Source: CF-39 sp035651155 (GTDB lineage Bacteria; Chloroflexota; Limnocylindria; P2-11E). Taken from it: a stretch of 64,000 nt of DNA. The DNA lies in the NCBI GenBank assembly GCA_035651155.1, contig DASRGG010000025.1:94231-158230 (forward strand), in the 5' to 3' direction. The notes beneath the pieces were generated by a model, which saw only the letters and a list, made by a program, of their open reading frames with translations, was not told where the DNA came from and did no database searches. Position numbers and translations under genes: made by a program. The first letter of the stretch is position 1. Each line of letters begins with the position of its first letter. Below are positions 17,087-25,410 of this stretch, in pieces.

Positions 17087-18109
17087 ATGAGAAACCCTCT
17101 GCGTCGATCGCTCGGTCTCGTCGCGGCGGTCGTGATCGCCGCCTGCGGTGGTGCGGCACCAGCTGGGTCCGCACCGTCGGCATCCGTCACGGCGTCCGCC
17201 GCGCCCAAGGCGGCGTGGCCGGCGCCGGGCAAGACGATCAGCTTGATCGTCCCGTACGACGCGGGCGGCGCCGGCGATGTCGGCGCGCGCCTCCTCGCGC
17301 CATACCTCGAGAAGGAGCTCGGCACGATGGTCGAGGTGGTGAACAAGCCGGGCGCGGGTTCCCAGATCGGGGTGACCGAGCTGTCTCGCGCGAAGCCGGA
17401 CGGCTACACCATCGGCTTCACGCACCTGCCAGCCACGATCGCCGTCTATCTCGACCCCGAGCGCCAGGCCGCGTTCAACCGCGCCAGCCTGCAGCCGATC
17501 GCGATGTACGTCGTCGATCCGAACGCCATCGCGGTGAAGGGCAACAGCCCGTACAAGGCGCTCAAGGATCTCGTCGACGCGGCGAAGGCCAATCCCGGCA
17601 AGGTGACCCTCGGCGACAGCGGCATCCTCAGCGACGGTCACATCACCACGCTCCTCCTGCAGGAGCAGACCGGGGCGAAGTTCGCGGTCGTCCACGGCGC
17701 GGGAGGCGCGAAGGGCATCGCCGATCTGCTCGGCGGCCACGTGCAGGCGCAGAACGTCAATCTGAGCGGCAGCAACATCGATCTCGCGAAGAGCGGCGAG
17801 ATCCGCCTGCTCGGGATCTTCGACGACTCGACCAACCCGAACTATCCGGGCGTGACGACCGCGACCAGCCAGGGCTACAAGATCTCGGTCGCGACGTCGC
17901 GAGCGATCTCGGCGCCGGCCGGCACACCCAAGGACGTCGTGACCATCCTGTCGAACGCGATCAAGCGCGCGATGGCGGCGCCGGAGTTCACCGCGAAGGC
18001 GGCGTCGTCAGGCCTGAGCCTGCGCTACATGGATCCAACGCAGCTCGAGGCGTACTGGACCGACCTCGAGACGCGCGTGAAGCCGCTCATCGATCTGGCC
18101 AAGAAGTAA
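17087..18109 (+). CDS. tctC: Tripartite tricarboxylate transporter substrate-binding lipoprotein TctC
   Basis: 340 residues. A lipoprotein signal (LVAAVVIAACGG, lipobox cysteine near residue 20) and an alanine/serine/proline linker precede the Bug/TctC domain: ISLIVPYDAGGAGDVGARLL, VVNKPGAGSQIGVTEL and a late PAGTPKDVVTILSNAI. It captures a carboxylate outside the membrane and delivers it to TctAB. The GTGGAAG ribosome site lies seven bases before ATG 17087. It is the last gene of the operon. Confidence 0.94.
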   Translation: MRNPLRRSLGLVAAVVIAACGGAAPAGSAPSASVTASAAPKAAWPAPGKTISLIVPYDAGGAGDVGARLLAPYLEKELGTMVEVVNKPGAGSQIGVTELSRAKPDGYTIGFTHLPATIAVYLDPERQAAFNRASLQPIAMYVVDPNAIAVKGNSPYKALKDLVDAAKANPGKVTLGDSGILSDGHITTLLLQEQTGAKFAVVHGAGGAKGIADLLGGHVQAQNVNLSGSNIDLAKSGEIRLLGIFDDSTNPNYPGVTTATSQGYKISVATSRAISAPAGTPKDVVTILSNAIKRAMAAPEFTAKAASSGLSLRYMDPTQLEAYWTDLETRVKPLIDLAKK

Positions 18110-18119
18110 GAAGGAGTCG

Positions 18120-19745
18120 TTACCCCGCGATGGCCTTCTCCGCGAGCGACGTGGGCAGCATGCCCGCGCCGGCGATGGCGTCGTGGAACGCTCGGAGCGC
18201 GGGGCGGTCGTTCGCCCCGCGCCGGGCGAGCCACCGCGTGCGGATATCGACGATTTCGAGCATCCCGGTCAGGTAGCTCGAGGCTTGCGTCGGCCACGTG
18301 CAATAGCGCCCCACCTCCGCGCGTGCGTTCGGCTCGGTCAGGTTCCCGCGCTCGACCATGTAGCGCACCGCGTCGTCGAACGTCATCTCGCCCAGGTGCA
18401 GGCTCGTGTCGACGACGATGCGCGCCGCGCGGAAGATGGTCGCCTCGAACTGGTAGAGAAGGTGCGTGGGGTCCGTGAAGAAGCCCTGCTCGCGCATGAC
18501 GCGCTCCGCATACAGCGCCCAGCCCTCGTTGAAGTACGGCGTGCCGAAGATGCGGCGCACGTGCGAGGGGTTCGCCTTGGCCATGACGAGATGCCAGTGG
18601 TGCCCGGGATACGCCTCGTGCACCGCGGTCGTCGGGATGCCCGCGCTGCAGTTGCCCTCGAGCCGCTTCTGCACCTCCTCGGGCGATGTGCCGTCGGGCG
18701 GATAGGGCACGAAGAAGTGTCCGTGCAGGGTGTCCTTGAACGCGGGCGGGCGCTGGTACGAGGCGACCGCGAGGATCGGCCGCTGGAACGGCGGGGACGG
18801 CTCGACGGTGCACTGCTCGCCCTTCGGCAGCGTGACGAGCCCCGTATCGCGGAGGAAGGAGCGCGCGCGCTCCGTCCACCCCGCGTATTCCTCGCGCATG
18901 CCCTCCGGCGTCGGCGCGTGGATCTTGTTCAGCCGGTCGCAGGTCTCCCGCCAGGTGCCACCGTCGATCTCCTTCGCGATGCGGTCGGCCTCGACGGAGA
19001 GGCGATCCCACTGCTCGCGTCCGCGCTCGCGGAGCTCGCGGGCCCCGAAGGGCAAGAGCTCCTTCTCACGCAGCATCGCGGTGTAGAGCTCCTCGCCGAT
19101 CGCGTAGTCGCCCCTCGCGTCGGCGCGATGGGACTCGAGATATGACGCGAACTCGTCGAAGGCGCGGCCCGCGGCCGCGCCGGCCTCGGCGAGCTTGGTC
19201 TTCGCCGCGGCGTCGGTGACCTCGGCGGGCACGAGCTCGCGCGCGTAGCGCGCCGCGGCCTTCGCCTGAGCGATCGCGCGTTCGAGGTAGACGCGCGGGG
19301 TCTTTGGCAGATCGAGGTTCGCGATCCCGTCGGCGATATTGCGCGGGACCTGCGCGAGCCGCGCGGCGGCGGCGTCGGCGAGCTCGCGTTCCGGACGGAG
19401 GCGATGCAGGAAGAGCGAGAAGACCCCATTCAGTCCGGGATGGAGGTAGGTCGCGGGCTGGCGGCGCCACGACTCCAGCGGGACCGCGAGCTCGCGCCCG
19501 CGCAGCACCGAGACGAGCAGGTCGCGATCGATGCGCTCCGCCGGCGAGAGGTCGGTATCCGCGACGGCGCGGAATCGCGCGAGCCAGGACGCGTCGCGCT
19601 CGATGCGCCACCGGAAGCGCTCAGCCGTGGTGATGTCCAGCTTGTCGTCGTATTCGGTGAGCCCGAGGCTCGACGCGAGCGTGGGCGAGTCCTCGTACCC
19701 CTCCTTCAGGAACGCGTCGACGAGCTGACCGAACGATGACGCCAC
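18120..19745 (-). CDS. DUF885 family protein (putative zinc metallopeptidase)
   Basis: 541 residues. DUF885 features: PGLNGVFSLFLHRLRPERELADAAAARL, a TTAVHEAYPGHHWHLVMA motif with the HExxxxH-like metal site, and NEGWALYAERVM, which resembles a gluzincin glutamate ligand. No signal peptide is visible, so it is likely cytoplasmic. The family is peptidase-like but substrates are mostly unknown. GTG 19745 has GGAGGTG about seven bases upstream. It converges with tctC eleven bases away and diverges from ligD. Confidence 0.85.
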   Translation of the reverse strand: MASSFGQLVDAFLKEGYEDSPTLASSLGLTEYDDKLDITTAERFRWRIERDASWLARFRAVADTDLSPAERIDRDLLVSVLRGRELAVPLESWRRQPATYLHPGLNGVFSLFLHRLRPERELADAAAARLAQVPRNIADGIANLDLPKTPRVYLERAIAQAKAAARYARELVPAEVTDAAAKTKLAEAGAAAGRAFDEFASYLESHRADARGDYAIGEELYTAMLREKELLPFGARELRERGREQWDRLSVEADRIAKEIDGGTWRETCDRLNKIHAPTPEGMREEYAGWTERARSFLRDTGLVTLPKGEQCTVEPSPPFQRPILAVASYQRPPAFKDTLHGHFFVPYPPDGTSPEEVQKRLEGNCSAGIPTTAVHEAYPGHHWHLVMAKANPSHVRRIFGTPYFNEGWALYAERVMREQGFFTDPTHLLYQFEATIFRAARIVVDTSLHLGEMTFDDAVRYMVERGNLTEPNARAEVGRYCTWPTQASSYLTGMLEIVDIRTRWLARRGANDRPALRAFHDAIAGAGMLPTSLAEKAIAG

Positions 19746-19783
19746 CGACGCACCTCCGGGACAATGACGTGAGGGAGTAGAGC

Positions 19784-22195
19784 CTGAGCCTCACCGAGTA
19801 CCAGCGCAAACGCGATTTCAGACGGACGCCCGAGCCGAAGGGGACGCCGCCACAGGCGACGCCGTCGCGCCGCTATGTCGTGCACCGCCATCACGCCACC
19901 CGCCTGCACTGGGACGTGCGCCTGGAGATGCGCGGCGTCCTCGCGTCGTGGGCGGTGCCGCAGGGCCCGCCCCTCGAGGGAGGGAAGCGGCGCCTCGCCG
20001 TACACACCGAGGATCACCCGCTCGAGTACCTCACGTTCCACGGCGTCATCCCCGACGGCTACGGCGCCGGGACGATGACGATCTGGGACGAAGGCACCTA
20101 CGACCTCCTGAAGGACAGCCCGAACGAGTACAAGGTGCGCTTCCACGGAAGGCGACTCGAGGGCGAGTGGGTCCTCGTGCAGACGAAGCAGAACGAGGGT
20201 CGCGACTGGCTGATGATCAAGCACGGGCCAGCCGCGACGGACCATCCGCTCGACGCGAAGATCGAGCCGATGCTCGCGATCGGCGCCGACGCGCCGTTCG
20301 ATTCGCCGGAGTTCGCGTTCGAGCCGAAGTGGGACGGCGTGCGCACGCTCGCGTTCGTGGATGGCGGCGTCGTGCGCCTGCAGACCCGCAACCTGCTCGA
20401 CCGCACCGCGCAGTACCCCGAGGCGCATCAGATCGCGGAGGCGCTCACCGGCGCCTACCAGGCCATCGTCGACGGAGAGATCGTCGCGCTCGACGAGAAG
20501 GGGGTGCCGTCGTTCCAGCGCCTCCAGCCCCGCATGCACGTGCGCGACGAGGCGACGGTGAAGAAGCTGCGACGGACGACGCCCGTCGTGTACGAGGTCT
20601 TCGACATCCTTTCGGTCGACGGGAAGGACGTGACCAGGCGGCCCCTGCGCGAGCGGCAGAAGCTCCTCGATGAGGTGCTCACGCCGATGGGCGCGATCCG
20701 CCGTTCGGAGCAGTTCGTCGGCAGCGGCGTCGCGCTCTACGACGCTGTGAAGGAGCAGGGCCTCGAGGGGATCGTCGCCAAGCGCCTCGACTCGCCGTAT
20801 ACGACGGGGCGTTCCGCGGCGTGGGTGAAGATCAAGGCGTTCCGCACGATGGAGTGCGTCGTCGGTGGATGGACGGCCGGGCAGGGCGGGCGCGCCGCGA
20901 CGCTCGGCGCGCTGCTGCTCGGCGTGTACCGCGATGGGGAGCTCATGCCGGTCGGACACGTCGGGACGGGGTTCGACGAGCGCACGCTGAAGGAGCTGCT
21001 CGGCCTGCTGCGCGAGCGCGAGGCGCCGCGGTCGCCCTTCGCGGTCGAGCCGCGCGTCAATCAGGCCGCGCGCTGGTGTCTCCCCGAGCTCGTGTGCGAG
21101 GTGGAGTACAGCGAGCTCACGCGTGAGGGCACCCTCCGCCATCCGACCTACCGCGGCCTCCGCGCCGACGTGTCGCCGCACGAGTGCACCGGCGAGGAGC
21201 GGCGCGAGCCGACGAAGATCGCGCTCCGCGCGGCGGCGCGCGCGGCGAGCGAGGGCGATGGCGCCGCGCTCGCGCCGAAGGGAACGCGCGTGCCGGCGAC
21301 GCTCACGATCGACGGGCACACCATCCGCCTCACGAACCTCGAGAAGGTGCTCTTCCCGGAGGACGGCTACACGAAGGCCGATCTCATCCGCTACTACACC
21401 GAGGTCTCCCCGTTCCTCATCCCGTGGGTCCGCGACCGTCCGCTTACGCTGAAGCTGTTCCCGGACGGGGTCGCGAGCGCGCACTTCTATCAAAAGCACA
21501 AGCCCGACTTCACGCCGCGCTGGATCCACACCTGGGTCGACAAGGAGGCCGAGCGCGATGGCGGGATCGACTACGTCCTCGGGAACGACCTCGCGACCCT
21601 GGTGTGGCTCGCGAACTACACCGCCATCGAGATCCATCCTTGGCTCTCGCGCGTCGACGATCCCGATCATCCCGACTTCGCGATCATCGACCTCGATCCG
21701 TCGAAGGGCGCGACCTGGGACGACGTGAAGGAGACCGCGTCCGTCGTGCACGACGTGCTCGACGACATGGGCCTCGTGGGATTTCCGAAGACCACCGGCT
21801 CGCGCGGGATCCACATCCTCGTGCCGATTGCGCGGAAGTACACCTTCGACGAGTCGCGCGGATTCGTGTTCGAGGTGGGCAGGGCCGCGCGCGAGCGGAA
21901 GCCGAAGCTCGTGACGCTCGAGACCGTGAAGGATCGGCGGCGCGGCGTGTACATCGATTACCTGCAGAACGTCCGCGGGAAGACCACCGCGGGCCCGTAC
22001 AGCGTCCGGCCCATCCGGCGCGCGCCGGTGTCCGCGCCGCTCGAGTGGGACGAGATCCCCGCGCTCGGCAGGCCCGACGCGTTCACGATCGCGAACATGG
22101 GCGAGCGTCTCGCCGCGACGGGCGACCTCCTCGCTCCCTCGCTGAGGCTCGCGCAGAAGCTCCCACGCCCCGCGAAGGCCGCGGAGAAGCGATGA
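19784..22195 (+). CDS. ligD: Multidomain DNA ligase D (phosphoesterase-ligase-polymerase)
   Basis: About 803 residues. Domains in order: 3'-phosphoesterase (EYQRKRDFRRTPEPKG, YVVHRHHATRLHWDVRLE), ATP-dependent ligase with FEPKWDGVRTLAF near residue 180 and EGIVAKRL, then primase-polymerase (LTNLEKVLFPEDGYTKADLI, FYQKHKPDFTPRW, IIDLDPSK). This is the Pseudomonas-type domain order. An in-frame TAG at 19778-19780 and family homology beginning at LTEYQRKRDF leave CTG 19784 as the only sensible start, with GAGGGA eight bases upstream; the first ATG/GTG (19880) would delete the start of the phosphoesterase domain. It works with Ku in end joining. Confidence 0.93.
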   Translation: MSLTEYQRKRDFRRTPEPKGTPPQATPSRRYVVHRHHATRLHWDVRLEMRGVLASWAVPQGPPLEGGKRRLAVHTEDHPLEYLTFHGVIPDGYGAGTMTIWDEGTYDLLKDSPNEYKVRFHGRRLEGEWVLVQTKQNEGRDWLMIKHGPAATDHPLDAKIEPMLAIGADAPFDSPEFAFEPKWDGVRTLAFVDGGVVRLQTRNLLDRTAQYPEAHQIAEALTGAYQAIVDGEIVALDEKGVPSFQRLQPRMHVRDEATVKKLRRTTPVVYEVFDILSVDGKDVTRRPLRERQKLLDEVLTPMGAIRRSEQFVGSGVALYDAVKEQGLEGIVAKRLDSPYTTGRSAAWVKIKAFRTMECVVGGWTAGQGGRAATLGALLLGVYRDGELMPVGHVGTGFDERTLKELLGLLREREAPRSPFAVEPRVNQAARWCLPELVCEVEYSELTREGTLRHPTYRGLRADVSPHECTGEERREPTKIALRAAARAASEGDGAALAPKGTRVPATLTIDGHTIRLTNLEKVLFPEDGYTKADLIRYYTEVSPFLIPWVRDRPLTLKLFPDGVASAHFYQKHKPDFTPRWIHTWVDKEAERDGGIDYVLGNDLATLVWLANYTAIEIHPWLSRVDDPDHPDFAIIDLDPSKGATWDDVKETASVVHDVLDDMGLVGFPKTTGSRGIHILVPIARKYTFDESRGFVFEVGRAARERKPKLVTLETVKDRRRGVYIDYLQNVRGKTTAGPYSVRPIRRAPVSAPLEWDEIPALGRPDAFTIANMGERLAATGDLLAPSLRLAQKLPRPAKAAEKR

Positions 22196-22737
22196 CCCGA
22201 GCCGCGGTGCTCGCGCCCGGGTACGCCGGCGGCGCGACGCAGCCCGTCCTGCGCGCGCTCGCGAAGGCGCTGGCCGCGTACGGCATCGAGGCGCTGCCGA
22301 TGGAGTTCGGCACGCGCGGCCGTCGCCCGAGCCGCGACTACGCGGCCGAGCTCGCGGACCTGCGCGTGGCGCGCGACGAGCTGCGCGCGTCGCACCGGCT
22401 CGTCGCGCTCGTCGGCCGGAGCTTCGGCGGTCGCATGTGCGCGCTGCTCGCGTCGGAGGAGCCGCCCGACGCGCTCGCCATCGTCGGTCACCCCATCGCC
22501 CCGCGCGATCGTCCGCGACCGCGGGACGAGGCGGCGCTGCAGGGAATCCGCTGCCGCACGCTCGTGGTGCAGGGCGCGCGCGACGAGCTCGGCCCCGTCG
22601 CGGTGCTCGAGCGCATCGCCGCGCAGAACCCGCTCATCGACCTCGTGGTCATCCCGGACGCCGGTCACGACCTCGGCGCGCGTGAGCGTGAGGCCGTGGA
22701 GCACGTCGCGCGCTGGTTGGACGCGGCGCTGCGCTGA
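22192..22737 (+). CDS. Alpha/beta hydrolase, KANL3/Tex30 or dienelactone hydrolase-like
   Basis: 181 residues. LAPGYAGGATQPVLRALAKAL (oxyanion side), the nucleophile elbow LVGRSFGGRMCALLA, a late acidic VVQGARDELGP and PDAGHDL give a complete Ser-Asp-His triad. It is small and lacks a signal peptide. It overlaps the ligD stop by four bases (ATGA), so the two are coupled, which is the only hint at a link to DNA repair. Substrate unknown. Confidence 0.8.
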   Translation: MTRAAVLAPGYAGGATQPVLRALAKALAAYGIEALPMEFGTRGRRPSRDYAAELADLRVARDELRASHRLVALVGRSFGGRMCALLASEEPPDALAIVGHPIAPRDRPRPRDEAALQGIRCRTLVVQGARDELGPVAVLERIAAQNPLIDLVVIPDAGHDLGAREREAVEHVARWLDAALR

Positions 22738-22751
22738 TCCTCCGGCGCTCC

Positions 22752-22768
22752 TTCACAACTCCTTCACA
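22752..22768 (+). promoter_or_regulatory. TTCACA direct repeats, 11-bp period, before a two-component operon
   Basis: Two TTCACA hexamers at 22752-22757 and 22763-22768, each preceded by CTCC or CTC, lie one helical turn apart, as do OmpR/PhoB-family half-sites. They sit 41 bases before the membrane protein gene that heads the regulator/kinase operon, so autoregulation by the regulator encoded at 23170 is plausible. Confidence 0.5.
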
Positions 22769-22808
22769 CCGCGGCGCGACGCTGTCCACGGTCGAAAGGA
22801 GACACGAC

Positions 22809-23159
22809 ATGGACCTCGTTCGCAGCATCGCGTTCCTCATCTTCGGGCTGATCGGTGGCGTGATCGGCTACCAGATCGGCGTGTCGCAGAACATCGCCGC
22901 GCAGATCCCCGCGGGAGCGGCCGCGCCCGCCTCCTACTGGTACGGCCCGCACATGTTCGGCTTCGGCTTCCTCGGATTCCTGTTCCCGGTCCTCTTCTTC
23001 TTCCTGTTCGTCAGCCTGATCGCCGCCGCCGTGCGGAGCTCGCGTGGCTGGGGCGGTCACGGCTACGGCTGGGAGGCGCGTCGCGCCCGCTTCGAAGAGA
23101 TGCACCGCGAGCTCCACGGCGAGAAGCCCTCATCGGGTGGACCGTCGACGAGCACCTAG
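22809..23159 (+). CDS. Small membrane protein upstream of two-component system
   Basis: 116 residues with two hydrophobic segments: IAFLIFGLIGGVIGYQIGV near the N-terminus and a very hydrophobic GFGFLGFLFPVLFFFLFVSLIAAAV. A WGGHGYGWEARRARFEEMHRELH tail follows, resembling small membrane proteins that accompany BaeSR-like systems. AAAGGAGA lies eight bases before the ATG. It is eleven bases from the response regulator gene and so is probably an accessory sensor or a target in the same operon. Function unknown. Confidence 0.75.
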   Translation: MDLVRSIAFLIFGLIGGVIGYQIGVSQNIAAQIPAGAAAPASYWYGPHMFGFGFLGFLFPVLFFFLFVSLIAAAVRSSRGWGGHGYGWEARRARFEEMHRELHGEKPSSGGPSTST

Positions 23160-23169
23160 CATCGCGCGC

Positions 23170-23856
23170 ATGAAGACCGTGCTCGTCGTCGACGACGAGC
23201 CGAAGATCGTACGGCTCGCGCGGGACTATCTCGAGCACGCCGGCTTCCGCGTCACGAGCGCCTCCGACGGAAAGGAGGCGCTCGCCGCGTTCCGCACGGG
23301 CGCGCCCGACCTCATCGTCCTCGATCTCGGCCTTCCCATGGTCGACGGCCTCGACGTCGCGCGCGCGATCCGCAGGACCTCGAACGTCCCGATCGTGATG
23401 CTCACCGGCCGCGGCGACGAGGCCGATCGCGTCGCGGGCCTCGAGCTCGGCGCGGACGACTACGTGACGAAGCCCTTCAGCCCGAATGAGCTCGTCGCGC
23501 GTGTGCGCGCGGTGCTCCGCCGGGCGGAGCTCGCGTCGTCGCCGGCCGACGTGATCGCCGCGGGCGGCGTGACGCTGGACATCCCGCGCCACGCCGTCCG
23601 CGTGCGCGAGCGCGACGTCGATCTCACGCCGACCGAGTTCGAGCTCCTGGCGACGCTCGCGCGATCGCCGGGGCGCGTGTTCACTCGAGCCCAGCTCCTC
23701 GACGCCGTCCACGGCGTCGCGTTCGAGTCCTACGAGCGCGCGATCGACGCGCACGTGAAGAACATCCGCCGGAAGATCGAGCCGGATCCGCGCGAGCCGC
23801 GGTACCTCCTCACCGTCCACGGCGTCGGCTATCGCTTCGCGGACGATCGCACGTGA
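23170..23856 (+). CDS. OmpR-family response regulator
   Basis: 228 residues. The receiver domain has Asp8, Asp9, phosphoacceptor Asp52 (LIVLDLGLP), Thr in VMLTGRG and Lys in YVTKPFSP. The C-terminal winged helix contains DLTPTEFELLATLARSPGRVFTR and YERAIDAHVKNIRRKIEPD, typical of OmpR/PhoB DNA-binding domains. The stop overlaps the kinase start (ATG/GTGA type, four bases). The TTCACA repeats upstream of the operon are candidate targets. Confidence 0.95.
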   Translation: MKTVLVVDDEPKIVRLARDYLEHAGFRVTSASDGKEALAAFRTGAPDLIVLDLGLPMVDGLDVARAIRRTSNVPIVMLTGRGDEADRVAGLELGADDYVTKPFSPNELVARVRAVLRRAELASSPADVIAAGGVTLDIPRHAVRVRERDVDLTPTEFELLATLARSPGRVFTRAQLLDAVHGVAFESYERAIDAHVKNIRRKIEPDPREPRYLLTVHGVGYRFADDRT

Positions 23857-24962
23857 GCCAGCGCCCCCGAGGTCGCGGGGGATGGGACCGGACCGCGCGT
23901 CCGCCGTGGTGGCCGGAGAGCGAGCCGTTCCCGCCGGCGCGATGGCGCCACGGACGCGCCCGTTTCAGGCGCCGCTTCGCGGTCTTCGCGCTCGTCGCGT
24001 TCCTCGTGGCCGCGCTGGTCATGGCCCTGCTCGTCGCGACGCTCGTCCAGGCGTTCGCGGCGGTCTTTGGCGGCCCGCCTCACCCGGTCGTGATCGCCCT
24101 CGCGGCCCTCTTCGTGCTCTTCGCGCTCACCGCGGGCACGCGCAGCGCCCGGCGCATCGCCGGACCGCTGGGGGATCTCGTCGACGCGGCCGAGCGCATC
24201 GAGTCAGGCGACTACAGCGTCCGCGTGCGGGTGCGCGGGCCGCGCTCGCTTCGCGCGTTCGCCAGCGCGTTCAATTCGATGAGCGCGCGGCTCGAGCGGA
24301 GCGAGACGGAGCGCCGCCGGCTGCTCGCGGACGTCACACACGAGCTGCGCACGCCCCTGACGGTCATGCAGGGGAACATCGAGGCGCTCATCGACGGCGT
24401 CCATCCAGCCGATGCCGCGCGCTTCGAAGCCCTGCTCGAGGAGACCCGCGTGCTGTCGCGGCTCATCGACGACCTCCGCACGGTCTCGCTCGCCGAGGCC
24501 GGCGCGCTCGCGCTCCATCGGGAGGCGACGGACCTGGGCGCGCTGGTGCGCGATACCGCCGCGTCGTTCGAGGCGCAGGCGACGAGCGCGGGCGTGCGCC
24601 TCCAGGTCGAGACCGACGCCGCGGGCAGCGCGTCGGTCGATCCGATCCGCGTGCGCGAGATGCTCACGAACGTCGTCGCCAACGCGCTCCGCTACACGCC
24701 CCCTGACGGAACGATCTCGCTCCGCGCCACGGGCGACGCGGCGAACGTGACGGTAAGCGTGAAGGACACGGGCCCGGGCATCGCGGCGGACGTGCTGCCG
24801 CACGTCTTCGAGCGCTTCACGCGCTCGGCGGAGTCACCCGGCGCCGGGCTGGGCCTCGCGATCGCGAAGAGCCTGGTCACCGCGCACGGCGGGACGATCG
24901 AGGCGACGAGCGCGTCCGGGAAGGGTACCGAGATCGTCTTCACGCTGCCGCGAAGAGGCTAG
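23853..24962 (+). CDS. Sensor histidine kinase (BaeS-like)
   Basis: 369 residues. A basic, tryptophan-rich N-terminus is followed by two membrane helices (about residues 38-66 and 77-94) with only a very short outside loop, then HAMP, HisKA with VTHELRTPLT (His163) and HATPase with NALRYTPPDG, DTGPGI and AGLGLAIAKSL. The short extracytoplasmic loop suggests it senses membrane or internal signals, perhaps through the small membrane protein encoded upstream. It pairs with the regulator that it overlaps. Confidence 0.94.
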   Translation: MSQRPRGRGGWDRTARPPWWPESEPFPPARWRHGRARFRRRFAVFALVAFLVAALVMALLVATLVQAFAAVFGGPPHPVVIALAALFVLFALTAGTRSARRIAGPLGDLVDAAERIESGDYSVRVRVRGPRSLRAFASAFNSMSARLERSETERRRLLADVTHELRTPLTVMQGNIEALIDGVHPADAARFEALLEETRVLSRLIDDLRTVSLAEAGALALHREATDLGALVRDTAASFEAQATSAGVRLQVETDAAGSASVDPIRVREMLTNVVANALRYTPPDGTISLRATGDAANVTVSVKDTGPGIAADVLPHVFERFTRSAESPGAGLGLAIAKSLVTAHGGTIEATSASGKGTEIVFTLPRRG

Positions 24963-25408
24963 CGGGAGCGTCTCGGCGTCTGCGCCCCGACGGCATACGC
25001 GCGTCGGACAAGACGACGGAGCGAGTCGTCGAGGTCGCGATCGCTCGCGATCCGAAAGTGGTAGGCACGCCCGAGCGCGCCGAAGTCCTCGGTTCGGACC
25101 ACGCGTGGATCGTCGATGGGCTCCTTGAGCCACAGCCCCAGGTCGATGTGGTCGCGCCGGAACATGACCCCGATCGAGCGCGCGCGCACCTGGAACGCGA
25201 TGCCGCGAGCCTGAGCGTCTACGCGGATCGGACCCGCCGCGCGTACGAAATCTCGGATCGCCCGATAGAGCCGGCGCATCTCCGGTGGCCGCCCGGCGAG
25301 ATGGTCGCGCACACGCATCCGTCGGCACGAGTGCCAGATGTTGCGTGTGACGAACTGCCGCCCGCAGCGCGGGCATCGCCAGAGCGGCCGAAGGGCGGGG
25401 ACCGTCAT
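24959..25408 (-). CDS. DUF5655 domain protein with zinc-knuckle start
   Basis: 149 residues. An N-terminal WRCPRCGRQFVTRNIWHSC gives a treble-cysteine/histidine zinc-binding region, followed by a DUF5655-like domain: LYRAIRDFVRAAGPIRVDAQARGIAFQVRARSIGVMFRRDHIDLGLWLKEP. The DUF5655 fold often occurs in proteins linked to DNA or stress but its role is unknown. It converges with the kinase gene, overlapping by four bases, and begins three bases after the aldehyde dehydrogenase stop, so it is the last gene of that operon. Confidence 0.8.
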   Translation of the reverse strand: MTVPALRPLWRCPRCGRQFVTRNIWHSCRRMRVRDHLAGRPPEMRRLYRAIRDFVRAAGPIRVDAQARGIAFQVRARSIGVMFRRDHIDLGLWLKEPIDDPRVVRTEDFGALGRAYHFRIASDRDLDDSLRRLVRRAYAVGAQTPRRSR

Positions 25409-25410
25409 CG

